Below are positions 1-5,673 of a DNA stretch of 9,514 bases, in pieces. This DNA is from Flavobacteriales bacterium UBA3376 (GTDB lineage: Bacteria; Bacteroidota; Bacteroidia; Flavobacteriales; Weeksellaceae), in the NCBI GenBank assembly GCA_002359055.1, contig DEQC01000022.1, positions 42,857-52,370 on the forward strand, in the 5' to 3' direction. The position numbers and the translations under genes are program-made. Numbering within the stretch: position 1 is the first letter of the stretch; each line of letters starts with the position of its first letter. The notes under the pieces were generated by a model. That model searched no databases. It had not been told where the DNA came from and saw only the letters and a list, made by a program, of their open reading frames with translations.

Positions 1-239
1 TGATACAAACCTACGCCTTCTTTTGTAGCTCGAGGTGAATTTTCGCTATGCCAAGTATTCAAACCTATGTGATGGTGATATCCACCTGCGGATATAAACG
101 CAGCTTTGTTTCCATACATCTGAGTGATTTCAAAACCCAGTAAATTGCAATAAAAATCAAGTGAACGCTCCAAATCTGCCACTTTTAAATGAACATGGCC
201 AATTCGAGTTTGCGGAGGAATTATATATTTATCTTTCAT
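1..239 (-). CDS. VOC-superfamily (CatE-like) dioxygenase/glyoxalase, C-terminal part missing
   Basis: The first 79 residues of a vicinal-oxygen-chelate protein; the gene runs off the left edge of the window. The N-terminus shows the beta-alpha module of this superfamily: RIGHVHLKVADLERSLDFY at residues 12-30, followed by LLGFEIT, and then the motif YHHHIGLNTW at residues 54-63. This His-rich motif is typical of CatE-like catechol 2,3-dioxygenase homologues (COG2514), where a His of the first strand and one of the HHH cluster help bind a divalent metal. The ATG at 237-239 is followed directly by a family-like N-terminus, and no longer start is needed. The upstream gap to the ABC ATPase gene is 78 bases, without an exact TAnnTTTG box and without an obvious terminator, so read-through from that gene is possible. 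The substrate cannot be told; many such proteins are annotated only as glyoxalase family. The family call is firm, the reaction is not. Confidence 0.88.
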   Translation of the reverse strand, partial: MKDKYIIPPQTRIGHVHLKVADLERSLDFYCNLLGFEITQMYGNKAAFISAGGYHHHIGLNTWHSENSPRATKEGVGLY

Positions 240-317
240 TTGTAAAAGTTAAAAATTATTTATGTAATAAGTTCATTTTCAATGAAAGTATTTATGGAAT
301 TAAAATTCATATTTCAA

Positions 318-1301
318 TCAACTTTCAACTGTTCTGTAATTTTTTAATTGAATTTGAATTTGGTCGGAAATGGGTTTGAAATTGTTATAAAATATCAACT
401 CAACATTATTCCTAACTGCACGAATTGTATAACCTTCGCCTCTGTATCTTATTTCAATTACCTTTGCTTCGACACCATCAGAATTCATTTCTATTTCTTC
501 AGGATAAATTATAGCTTTTTGATTTTCGTTTATTTTCAATTGAAAAACACTTTCCATTTCCTTAGAATCAAGTGCGTTGAATTGTCCAAGCAAACTCGCA
601 ACATATTCAGTTTTGGGCTGATTTCTTAAAGTTTCTGGAGCATCCATTTGAATCAATTTCCCTTCTTTGAGAATGATGATTTCGTCTGAATATCCGAGCG
701 CATCGTTATAATCATGAGTCGTCAGCAAAACCGTTATTTGATTGGCTTTGGCCCATTGCCAAATATTATTTCTTATTTCAATTTTTAATGGCTGATCGAG
801 ATGACTATAAGGTTCATCCAAGAGTAAAACTTCTGGTCTTGCTGCCAATGCACGTGCAATAGAAACTCTTTGTCTTTGTCCACCGCTTAATTTGGATGCG
901 ATTACTTCAGAAAAATCTGACATATAAACAGTTTCCAAAGCTGCTTTCACATCCTTTTTTTTGGCTTTTAAATTGAAATTACTCAGGTATTGTCCTACAT
1001 TTTCATTGACCCTGATCGAATCCATCAAATCAAATTCTTGAGGAACGAATTTCATGTCTTCATGTCCTGGAACCAAGTTAAATTTAGGCCCGGTGACTTC
1101 TTTATTTTTTAATAAAATTTTCCCGGATGTAGCATCTTCGAGTCCATAAATCAATTGGAGCAAAGTCGATTTCCCACTCCCACTTTCGCCTATGATTGAA
1201 ATGATTTTCCCTTTTTGTACATCAAATGAAATATCGTCTAAAATCAATGAAGAGTTTGGATATTTGAAACTCAATTTTTCTATTGAAATAAATGGATTCA
1301 T
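318..1301 (-). CDS. ABC transporter ATP-binding protein with C-terminal TOBE-like domain (orphan)
   Basis: A complete cytosolic ABC ATPase of 327 residues. Visible motifs in order: Walker A GESGSGKST (38-46), Q-loop glutamine at 88 (KFVPQEF), signature LSGGQ (138-142), Walker B VLLLDEP (158-164), D-loop SHLD (166-169) and H-loop histidine 196 (LLTTHDY). After residue about 255 a beta-rich tail with IYPEEI and GEGYTIRAV resembles the TOBE_2 domain of importer ATPases of the PotA/FbpC/UgpC type, so an importer is more likely than an exporter. No permease or binding-protein gene is next to it: gcvT is upstream, behind a strong terminator, and a VOC gene is downstream. The substrate (metal, anion, polyamine or other) therefore cannot be assigned. 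An exact -7 box lies only four bases before the ATG, so the transcript may be leaderless. The catalytic residues all look intact. Confidence 0.93.
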   Translation of the reverse strand: MNPFISIEKLSFKYPNSSLILDDISFDVQKGKIISIIGESGSGKSTLLQLIYGLEDATSGKILLKNKEVTGPKFNLVPGHEDMKFVPQEFDLMDSIRVNENVGQYLSNFNLKAKKKDVKAALETVYMSDFSEVIASKLSGGQRQRVSIARALAARPEVLLLDEPYSHLDQPLKIEIRNNIWQWAKANQITVLLTTHDYNDALGYSDEIIILKEGKLIQMDAPETLRNQPKTEYVASLLGQFNALDSKEMESVFQLKINENQKAIIYPEEIEMNSDGVEAKVIEIRYRGEGYTIRAVRNNVELIFYNNFKPISDQIQIQLKNYRTVES

Positions 1302-1305
1302 TTAA

Positions 1306-1313
1306 CAAAAGTA
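1306..1313 (-). promoter_or_regulatory. -7 promoter box of the ABC ATPase gene (TACTTTTG)
   Basis: Exact match to the Bacteroidota -7 consensus TAnnTTTG, reading TACTTTTG on the minus strand. Only four bases (TTAA) separate it from the ATG at 1301. No good TTTG appears at the -33 position; TCTG about 16 bases upstream is the nearest. If used, transcription would begin at or next to the start codon. Confidence 0.45.
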
Positions 1314-1408
1314 ATGTTTTTTTTATCGACAGATGGATATGAAAAACCAGTTGAGCACAACGACATTTGAGTCAATTGATTAATAAAAAACGAATTAAGT
1401 TTTCCATT

Positions 1409-1443
1409 AAAAAAAGAAGCCGTCTGAAATTTAGACGGCTTCT
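1409..1443 (-). terminator. Intrinsic terminator after gcvT
   Basis: On the minus strand a perfect 10-bp stem, GAAGCCGTCT (arms 1416-1425 and 1433-1442), closes a 7-base loop and is followed by seven T residues (plus-strand A run 1409-1415). It begins about 23 bases beyond the gcvT stop. It should separate gcvT from the ABC ATPase gene downstream, which is consistent with that gene having its own -7 box. The stem core is shared with the terminator after proline dehydrogenase. Confidence 0.93.
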
Positions 1444-1465
1444 CAATTAATTATTTAAAATCCTT

Positions 1466-2542
1466 TTAAATAAATGGAGTCTTTACAATTTCTGCTTTGA
1501 TCGTTTTGTTTCTAACTTGAATCAAAATTTGATTTCCAACTTCCGCCAAATCAGTTTTCACATATCCCATCCCAATTCCTTCTTTCAAAACTGGCGATTG
1601 AGTACCCGAAGTAACTACACCAATTTCATTTTCATTTTCATCGAGAATTTTATAATCTTGACGTGGAACACCTCTTTCGATCAGTTTGAATCCAATCAAT
1701 TTCTTTTCGATTCCATTTTCTTTTTGTTGAGCAATCACATCTTTACCTATAAAATCTTTGTTGAGTTTAGTGATCCATCCCAAACCAGCTTCAAGTGGAG
1801 AGATATTTTCGTTGATTTCGTTGCCATATAAGCAGAAACCTTTTTCCAATCTCAAAGTATCTCTTGCGGCCAATCCACACGGCTCAATTCCGAAATCTTT
1901 TCCAGCTTCCATCACTTTTTCCCACATCAATTCGGCGTATTGATTATCAAAATAAATTTCAAATCCACCCGAACCTGTATAACCTGTAGCAGAGATGATA
2001 ACGTCTTTTGCTCCGGCAAATTCAGCAACTTTAAAATTATAGAAAGGAATTTCGGCCAAATTTTCATCGGTCAAAGATTGCATAGCTTCAATTGCTTTTG
2101 GACCTTGAATGGCCAATAATGAAAGTTGATCCGAACGATTTTCGATTTCTACATCGAATTTATTGTATTTGTTGATCCATTCCCAATCTTTATCAATGTT
2201 TGAAGCATTGACTACCAACATCCATTCGTCTTCAGACATTCTATAGATGATTAAGTCATCAACAATTCCACCTTTTTCGTTAGTTAAACAAGTATATTGC
2301 GCTTGGCCAACTTTCACTTTTGAGGCGTCATTGCTGCCAATATATTGTAGAAGTTCCAAAGCTTCTGGACCTTTGATGAAAAACTGTCCCATATGACTTA
2401 CATCGAACACTCCTACTCCATTTCGAACAACCAAATGTTCCTGATTGACACCAGCGTACTGAACTGGCATTTCAAATCCGGCGTAAGGAACCATTTTCGC
2501 TCCTAAATCTTTATGGATTTGGTTAAAAGCTGTGATTTTCAT
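1466..2542 (-). CDS. gcvT: Aminomethyltransferase (glycine cleavage system T protein)
   Basis: T protein of the glycine cleavage system. It takes the aminomethyl group carried on the lipoyl arm of H protein, transfers the one-carbon unit to tetrahydrofolate to form 5,10-methylene-THF, and releases ammonia; it is cytosolic. The 358 residues match the usual full length. Visible landmarks are GVGVFDVSHMGQF (42-54), GGIVDD (91-96) with the conserved catalytic-type aspartate, VNASN (111-115), TGYTGSGGFEIYF (186-198), the folate-site block GLAARDTLRLEKG (223-235), LGWITK (254-259) and TSGTQSPVL (311-319). The position after TGYTG, often Glu in other bacteria, is Ser here. The ATG at 2542 gives the normal N-terminus (ITAFNQIHKDLGAKMVPYAGF). 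gcvH and gcvP are not in the window, so the system genes are dispersed. The gene has its own promoter in the 59-base gap behind the response regulator gene and a strong terminator. Confidence 0.98.
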   Translation of the reverse strand: MKITAFNQIHKDLGAKMVPYAGFEMPVQYAGVNQEHLVVRNGVGVFDVSHMGQFFIKGPEALELLQYIGSNDASKVKVGQAQYTCLTNEKGGIVDDLIIYRMSEDEWMLVVNASNIDKDWEWINKYNKFDVEIENRSDQLSLLAIQGPKAIEAMQSLTDENLAEIPFYNFKVAEFAGAKDVIISATGYTGSGGFEIYFDNQYAELMWEKVMEAGKDFGIEPCGLAARDTLRLEKGFCLYGNEINENISPLEAGLGWITKLNKDFIGKDVIAQQKENGIEKKLIGFKLIERGVPRQDYKILDENENEIGVVTSGTQSPVLKEGIGMGYVKTDLAEVGNQILIQVRNKTIKAEIVKTPFI

Positions 2543-2561
2543 TTGTTTAATTTTTAGTTTA

Positions 2562-2569
2562 CAAATGTA
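2562..2569 (-). promoter_or_regulatory. -7 promoter box of gcvT (TACATTTG)
   Basis: Exact TAnnTTTG match (TACATTTG on the minus strand), 19 bases before the gcvT ATG and inside the gap behind the response regulator gene. The -33 element is weak: TTTA lies about 17-18 bases upstream. The short A-rich leader without Shine-Dalgarno is usual for Bacteroidota. It suggests that gcvT can be transcribed independently of the signalling genes. Confidence 0.55.
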
Positions 2570-2601
2570 TTAAAATTACACAAGAATAAATCTGAGATGA
2601 A

Positions 2602-3240
2602 TCAATCAATTATGTTATTTTGAATGGCGTATAAAACCAATCCTACTCGACTTCTAATGTTTAGTTTTTCGAACAGAGCTTGTCTATAACCGTCAATCGT
2701 TTTAGGACTGAGGCACATTTCGTTGGCTATTTCTTTGTAAGTCATTTCAGTACATGCCAATTTCAAAAAAGTCAATTCTCTATCCTTGAGTTTAAAAAAC
2801 ACTTCATCTTCATCTTTGTTCATGTTCTTTAGCAAAGCTTTGCTGACCAAATCATTGTGATAGAATCCATAATCCATCAAATGAGTGATTGCAAAGTTAA
2901 GTTCTTTTGGAGTGATGTTTTTTACAAGGTAACCATTTGCACCTTTTCTTATGGCTTTTATGATGCTCTTTTCATTGTCATTCATTGATAAAACCAATGT
3001 TTTTACATTTTTCTTCTGTTCTTTGATCCATTTCAAGGTTTCAAAACCGTCCATGATGGGCATATTCAAATCCAATAGAACAACATCAGGATCTTCATTA
3101 CTATCAGAGAGTTTATCGATAAAATCCTTTCCATTTTCAGCGCTAAACAGAACCTCGTAACCAGAAAATTGGTTCACCATCTCTTCCAAAGCCCTAGTGA
3201 AAAGGACATGGTCATCCACAATTACTACTTTATGCTTCAT
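2602..3240 (-). CDS. NarL/LuxR-family response regulator
   Basis: A two-component response regulator of 212 residues with the standard two-domain layout. The receiver domain (about 3-120) has the acidic pair D9-D10, phospho-acceptor D57 in VVLLDLNMP, the switch residue S85 in LVLSM and K107 in YLVKN. The C-terminal LuxR/GerE-type helix-turn-helix (about 148-210) has LKDRELTFLKLACTEMTYKEIA followed by the recognition region MCLSPKTIDGYRQALFEKLN. Phosphorylation should promote dimerisation and DNA binding. The start lies five bases after the stop of the histidine kinase gene, so the two are almost certainly co-transcribed and form a cognate pair. All phosphorylation residues are intact. Targets are unknown; autoregulation through the dyad upstream of the first gene of the unit is a reasonable guess. 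The gene for gcvT follows after 59 bases with its own promoter. Confidence 0.96.
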   Translation of the reverse strand: MKHKVVIVDDHVLFTRALEEMVNQFSGYEVLFSAENGKDFIDKLSDSNEDPDVVLLDLNMPIMDGFETLKWIKEQKKNVKTLVLSMNDNEKSIIKAIRKGANGYLVKNITPKELNFAITHLMDYGFYHNDLVSKALLKNMNKDEDEVFFKLKDRELTFLKLACTEMTYKEIANEMCLSPKTIDGYRQALFEKLNIRSRVGLVLYAIQNNIID

Positions 3241-3245
3241 AGGTT

Positions 3246-3986
3246 TTAGTTTTTACGTTTATATATGATCTTTAGTTCGGTTCCTTGGTTTAACTTTGAC
3301 TCTAAGTTAAGAAAAACTCCTATAAGTTTAGCCCTATTCTTCATATTTAGTATTCCTGAGCCAGATTCTTGCCCATATTCGAATCCAATCCCATTGTCCT
3401 TAACATCCAATTCAAGTATACTATCTTTGAACAAGAACTTCACTATAAGCTCAGTTGCATCGGCGTGTTTAATGGTGTTTGAAAAAAATTCTTGTAGAAT
3501 TCTCAACAGTATTACTTCTTTATCATCAGATATAAAAAATGGTTCTCCTTCAATGATAAATTCGGTTTTTAGAAGGCTCAATCGCTGAAAGCGTTCCAGT
3601 TCAATTTGAACTGATTTAATCAAACCTACACTTTTGATATAATCTGTATTGAGTACTCTTGAAAGAACTCTCACTTCGGTAATCGATCTATGCACAATGT
3701 CTTGCAATTCACCAATTTTGGGTTTCAAATCGGGAGGTGCCAAATTATAAATCTTATGACTATACAAACTTAAAGTCGATAGAATCTGCCCAATATTGTC
3801 ATGAATTTCCCATGAAATATTTTTCAGAGTTTGTTCTTTAATTTCGACTTGAATCTTTGCAATTTCTTTTCGATAAGCTTCTTGACGTTTTTGGTATAAA
3901 ATCAAAATCACCACCAATGAAATACTGAATATCAAAGAAGTGACCGAAGCTGATATGATCAATAAGTATATTTCTTTTTGCTGCAT
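3246..3986 (-). CDS. Sensor-less histidine kinase of the HisKA_3 type
   Basis: A compact histidine kinase of 246 residues. It has one N-terminal membrane helix (about 8-31), a short helical linker (32-56), a HisKA_3 dimerisation domain with phospho-acceptor His62 in WEIHDNIGQILS, and a HATPase_c domain with N-box QEFFSNTIKHA (165-175), G1 box DNGIGF (197-202) and G2 box GSGILNMKNRA (209-219). No periplasmic, PAS, GAF or TPR input domain is present, so a partner is probably needed for sensing. The gene starts 28 bases inside the upstream gene for a seven-helix membrane protein and stops five bases before its regulator. The start at 3986 is hard to move: the next methionine is residue 215, well inside the ATP-binding domain. 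Catalytic residues look complete. The signal is unknown; the partner is likely the adjacent membrane protein. Confidence 0.95.
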   Translation of the reverse strand: MQQKEIYLLIISASVTSLIFSISLVVILILYQKRQEAYRKEIAKIQVEIKEQTLKNISWEIHDNIGQILSTLSLYSHKIYNLAPPDLKPKIGELQDIVHRSITEVRVLSRVLNTDYIKSVGLIKSVQIELERFQRLSLLKTEFIIEGEPFFISDDKEVILLRILQEFFSNTIKHADATELIVKFLFKDSILELDVKDNGIGFEYGQESGSGILNMKNRAKLIGVFLNLESKLNQGTELKIIYKRKN

Positions 3987-4597
3987 ACAAAACCATAAAT
4001 TAACAACAATTGAGCAAATAAAACTGAAAAGAAAAAGATTCTAATGATGACAATTTTAAAGTCTCCCAAAACTCCAGCCCAATTTGTAATTGAATAAAGT
4101 GGTAGTGAAGTTGCGTAATAGACCAATAAACTAAAGCTCAACCAAAAAAATAAATTTTTTAAAATTCCATTCAAGCTACTTACTTTCAACATCTGATTAA
4201 AACACATGATCAACATGATGATCATAACAATTCCTCCAGCAACATATCCATAAGAACTCGGTTCTTTCACAAAATTATTTAACCCAATAGCAAATGATCC
4301 TATGTAACAAAAATTGAAAAAACCTTGTAAAAACCATATGAATTTACGCTTAGCTCCATCAAAATACTGATTATAAATCAATAAATAAAAATTTAATTGA
4401 ACAAATATGACCAGATTGTAAAGCCATACATTGTTTGTTTTGAAAAAATAAAAACAATACAATTCAACAAAAGCTGCAAAGCCCAAATACAAAGGCAACC
4501 ACCGCAAATTTGTGTGGTTGTACTTATATAGAAAAATAATGCTAAATACAAAAGTCAACAATTGTATATAGGTTCCAACAATCCCTATAAACTCCAT
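3959..4597 (-). CDS. Seven-helix integral membrane protein, putative sensor partner of the kinase
   Basis: A protein of 212 residues that I cannot place in a named family. Hydrophobicity read by eye gives seven membrane segments at about 8-24, 32-52, 57-76, 86-107, 117-137, 147-168 and 180-203, with short loops and no soluble domain. Aromatic residues are abundant. Possibly characteristic features are Glu45 inside the second segment (FVELYCFYFF) and the stretch NNVWLYNLVIFVQLNFY (55-71). The C-terminus is basic (SKKKY), and positively charged loops would suit a cytoplasmic C-terminus. The 3' end overlaps the histidine kinase gene by 28 bases, and the CPNMC-tail protein gene lies 25 bases upstream, so all belong to one unit. 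By context it may detect a membrane or extracellular signal and pass it to the kinase. That role is inference only; a transport or scaffold role is also possible. Confidence 0.85.
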   Translation of the reverse strand: MEFIGIVGTYIQLLTFVFSIIFLYKYNHTNLRWLPLYLGFAAFVELYCFYFFKTNNVWLYNLVIFVQLNFYLLIYNQYFDGAKRKFIWFLQGFFNFCYIGSFAIGLNNFVKEPSSYGYVAGGIVMIIMLIMCFNQMLKVSSLNGILKNLFFWLSFSLLVYYATSLPLYSITNWAGVLGDFKIVIIRIFFFSVLFAQLLLIYGFVCSKKKYTY

Positions 4598-4622
4598 CTA
4601 ATTAAATGTAAATTTATTCTAA

Positions 4623-5114
4623 TCAAAGACACATATTTGGACAACTATTGATTTGATTGGCGACTCCAGATAATTTATTTGGGTCGGGCAGATTTGGATT
4701 GTTTTCTGTATCATCTTTCGAATCATCAACAAGTATATCTGACAATTTCAAAGGTTGATCTTTTTCTGAATTCAACACATCAATCCCAACATTTTTGCCT
4801 TCAATCTCAGTTGTCGGTGCAAACATAAGGGTGAGTTCGTAATCTTCATTGGAAGCATTCTCCATATTGGGTTTCCCTTCTTTGTACTGTGTGTAAATAA
4901 ATTCAATTCCAGTGATTTCAATTTTTTTATCAGCCGCAGTTTTTTTAACAAATTCTAAATATTCCTCCAAAGCTTCTAAAGATATCCAAGAACGAAGTGC
5001 ATATTCATTTCCGTTATATTTTGGATGTGCTTTTTTGAAATTTTCTAATTGATTTTTAGCCTCTTTAATTGTAATCAAATTACTTGGCTGCTTAGATGTT
5101 AAGTTATTTTCCAT
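4623..5114 (-). CDS. Uncharacterised cytosolic protein with C-terminal CPNMC motif
   Basis: A 163-residue protein without signal peptide or membrane segment. The N-terminal half is charged and probably helical: an amphipathic stretch TIKEAKNQLENFKKAH (15-30), then RSWISLEALEEYLEFVKKTA (41-60). A central part looks like beta strands (IEITGIEFIYTQY, 65-77; YELTLMFAPTTEI, 92-104). An acidic, Asp/Asn/Pro-rich linker (about 125-150) leads to the extreme C-terminus NSCPNMCL, whose Cys158 and Cys162 are the only cysteines in the protein. The paired cysteines could bind a metal or form a redox pair. The general shape recalls short uncharacterised Bacteroidota proteins that end in a CPxxC-type tail, but I have no named family for it. 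It is the first gene of the signalling unit, so a ligand-binding or accessory role for the membrane sensor is plausible but unproven. Confidence 0.85.
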   Translation of the reverse strand: MENNLTSKQPSNLITIKEAKNQLENFKKAHPKYNGNEYALRSWISLEALEEYLEFVKKTAADKKIEITGIEFIYTQYKEGKPNMENASNEDYELTLMFAPTTEIEGKNVGIDVLNSEKDQPLKLSDILVDDSKDDTENNPNLPDPNKLSGVANQINSCPNMCL

Positions 5115-5133
5115 AGATAAAAGTTTTAGTAGT

Positions 5134-5149
5134 TTAACTCACAAGTTAA
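5134..5149. promoter_or_regulatory. 16-bp dyad upstream of the signalling unit, candidate operator
   Basis: Perfect inverted repeat TTAACT-CACA-AGTTAA, ending 19 bases before the ATG of the CPNMC-tail gene. Half-sites of six bases around a four-base spacer suit binding by a dimeric LuxR/NarL-type regulator, and one is encoded in the same unit. Related partial copies (GTTAAA at 5163, CTAACT at 5179) lie just upstream. No T-run follows, so it is not a terminator. Function is inferred. Confidence 0.4.
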
Positions 5150-5437
5150 TAATTTTTCAATTGTTAAACATAAAATCTACTAACTTTTGAAGCATAGATT
5201 TATAAATTCAGGAAAAATCCTGTTTGAAACGATCGACTTTTTGAATTTTATTTTAAATGTATAATTGAGTGCTGTTTTTCCAATAATTGTGAAATCTTTG
5301 TTAATTATTTTCATGAATTTCATTTCAATCGAAATGACTTTTATCAAAAAAATTAATTCCAATTTCTAATATACTTTATTCAAAAAACACAACAAACAAC
5401 TAATTATCAAATAGATACAAAACCAAGAAAATCTATT

Positions 5438-5575
5438 TCAATTAATTCCACCTTTAAATTCCTCAAGCAACAACCAAGATTTATCATCAATTCTCGTTGC
5501 ATGCATATATGTAGGTATCACAACATTTTCTACCTTTGCACTTGGAATTTTTTTATGCTTTGAAATAAAATAAAA
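5438..5575 (-). pseudogene. Possible gene remnant or unusual small ORF (45 codons, no ATG at its start)
   Basis: A minus-strand reading frame bounded by stops (TAA at 5576-5578, TGA at 5438-5440) whose 45-residue translation has protein-like composition, for example KIPSAKVENVVIPTYMHATR followed by IDDKSWLLLEEFKGGIN. It lacks an ATG near its beginning; the first candidates are GTG within VENVV and ATG within PTYMHA. Base composition is less AT-rich than the flanks. On the same strand, bases 5640-5591 also read without a stop for 16 codons. It may be the 3' end of a decayed gene. I do not recognise a family, and chance cannot be excluded. Confidence 0.25.
5531..5538 (+). promoter_or_regulatory. 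-7 promoter box of ppa (TACCTTTG)
   Basis: Exact TAnnTTTG match (TACCTTTG, followed by CA) 124 bases before the ppa ATG, which implies an unusually long leader. No convincing TTTG element occurs at the expected -33 distance; the TTG at about 5497 is too far. A second near-match, TATGCTTTG, lies closer to the gene but has a three-base instead of a two-base spacer. Confidence 0.45.
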
Positions 5576-5593
5576 TTAGAATTTCTTCTTTAT

Positions 5594-5673
5594 TCGGCTA
5601 CAAGCCTGATTATAGGAGCATTAGCAGTATGAGAAGGACTCAATTAAATAAAAATATAAGAAATGAAATTTAA
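5594..5673 (+). promoter_or_regulatory. ppa leader: GC-rich block with short upstream ORF
   Basis: In the ppa leader, bases 5594-5640 have 21 G/C of 47, against 9 of 50 in the preceding 50 bases. The block begins with a small hairpin (GGCT-ACA-AGCC, 5596-5606). It then carries AGGAG (5614-5618), rare in Bacteroidota leaders, ten bases before an ATG at 5629 that opens a 14-codon ORF (5629-5673). This ORF overlaps the ppa start by 11 bases out of frame. It could modulate ppa translation; there is no direct proof. Confidence 0.3.

Larger units (their letters stand above)
5115..5662. other. 548-base intergenic region between divergent genes
   Basis: This region separates the minus-strand signalling unit from plus-strand ppa and must hold promoters for both. 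It is mostly very AT-rich, but two stretches stand out as richer in G and C: about 5461-5540 and 5594-5640. It contains a 16-bp dyad (5134-5149), an 8-bp inverted repeat with a 14-base loop (AAATAGAT at 5409-5416, ATCTATTT at 5431-5438), a coding-like minus-strand stretch (5438-5575), the ppa -7 box and a short ORF upstream of ppa. No exact TAnnTTTG box was found for the minus-strand unit; TATGTTTA (5165-5172) is one mismatch away. Confidence 0.7.

Noticed and set aside
272..286. Small hairpin TTCATT-TTC-AATGAA between the ABC ATPase and VOC genes
   Set aside because: A six-base AT-rich stem without a following T-run on the minus strand is too weak for a terminator and common by chance in such DNA.
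161..629. Two plus-strand ORFs overlapping the VOC gene and the ABC ATPase gene
   Set aside because: They are shadows antisense to well-supported genes; their translations are rich in Phe, Ile, Asn and Tyr and resemble no family.
1419..1428. GCCGTCTGAA, identical to the core of the Neisseria DNA uptake sequence
   Set aside because: The genome is clearly not neisserial, the match lies within an ordinary terminator stem and loop, and the second terminator with the same stem lacks the GAA end. Coincidence is the better reading.
5180..5362. 60-codon minus-strand ORF in the intergenic region upstream of the signalling unit
   Set aside because: Its translation is dominated by Ile, Phe and Lys as expected from random AT-rich DNA, it has no recognisable domain and no exact -7 box, and it would lie over the likely promoter of the signalling unit.
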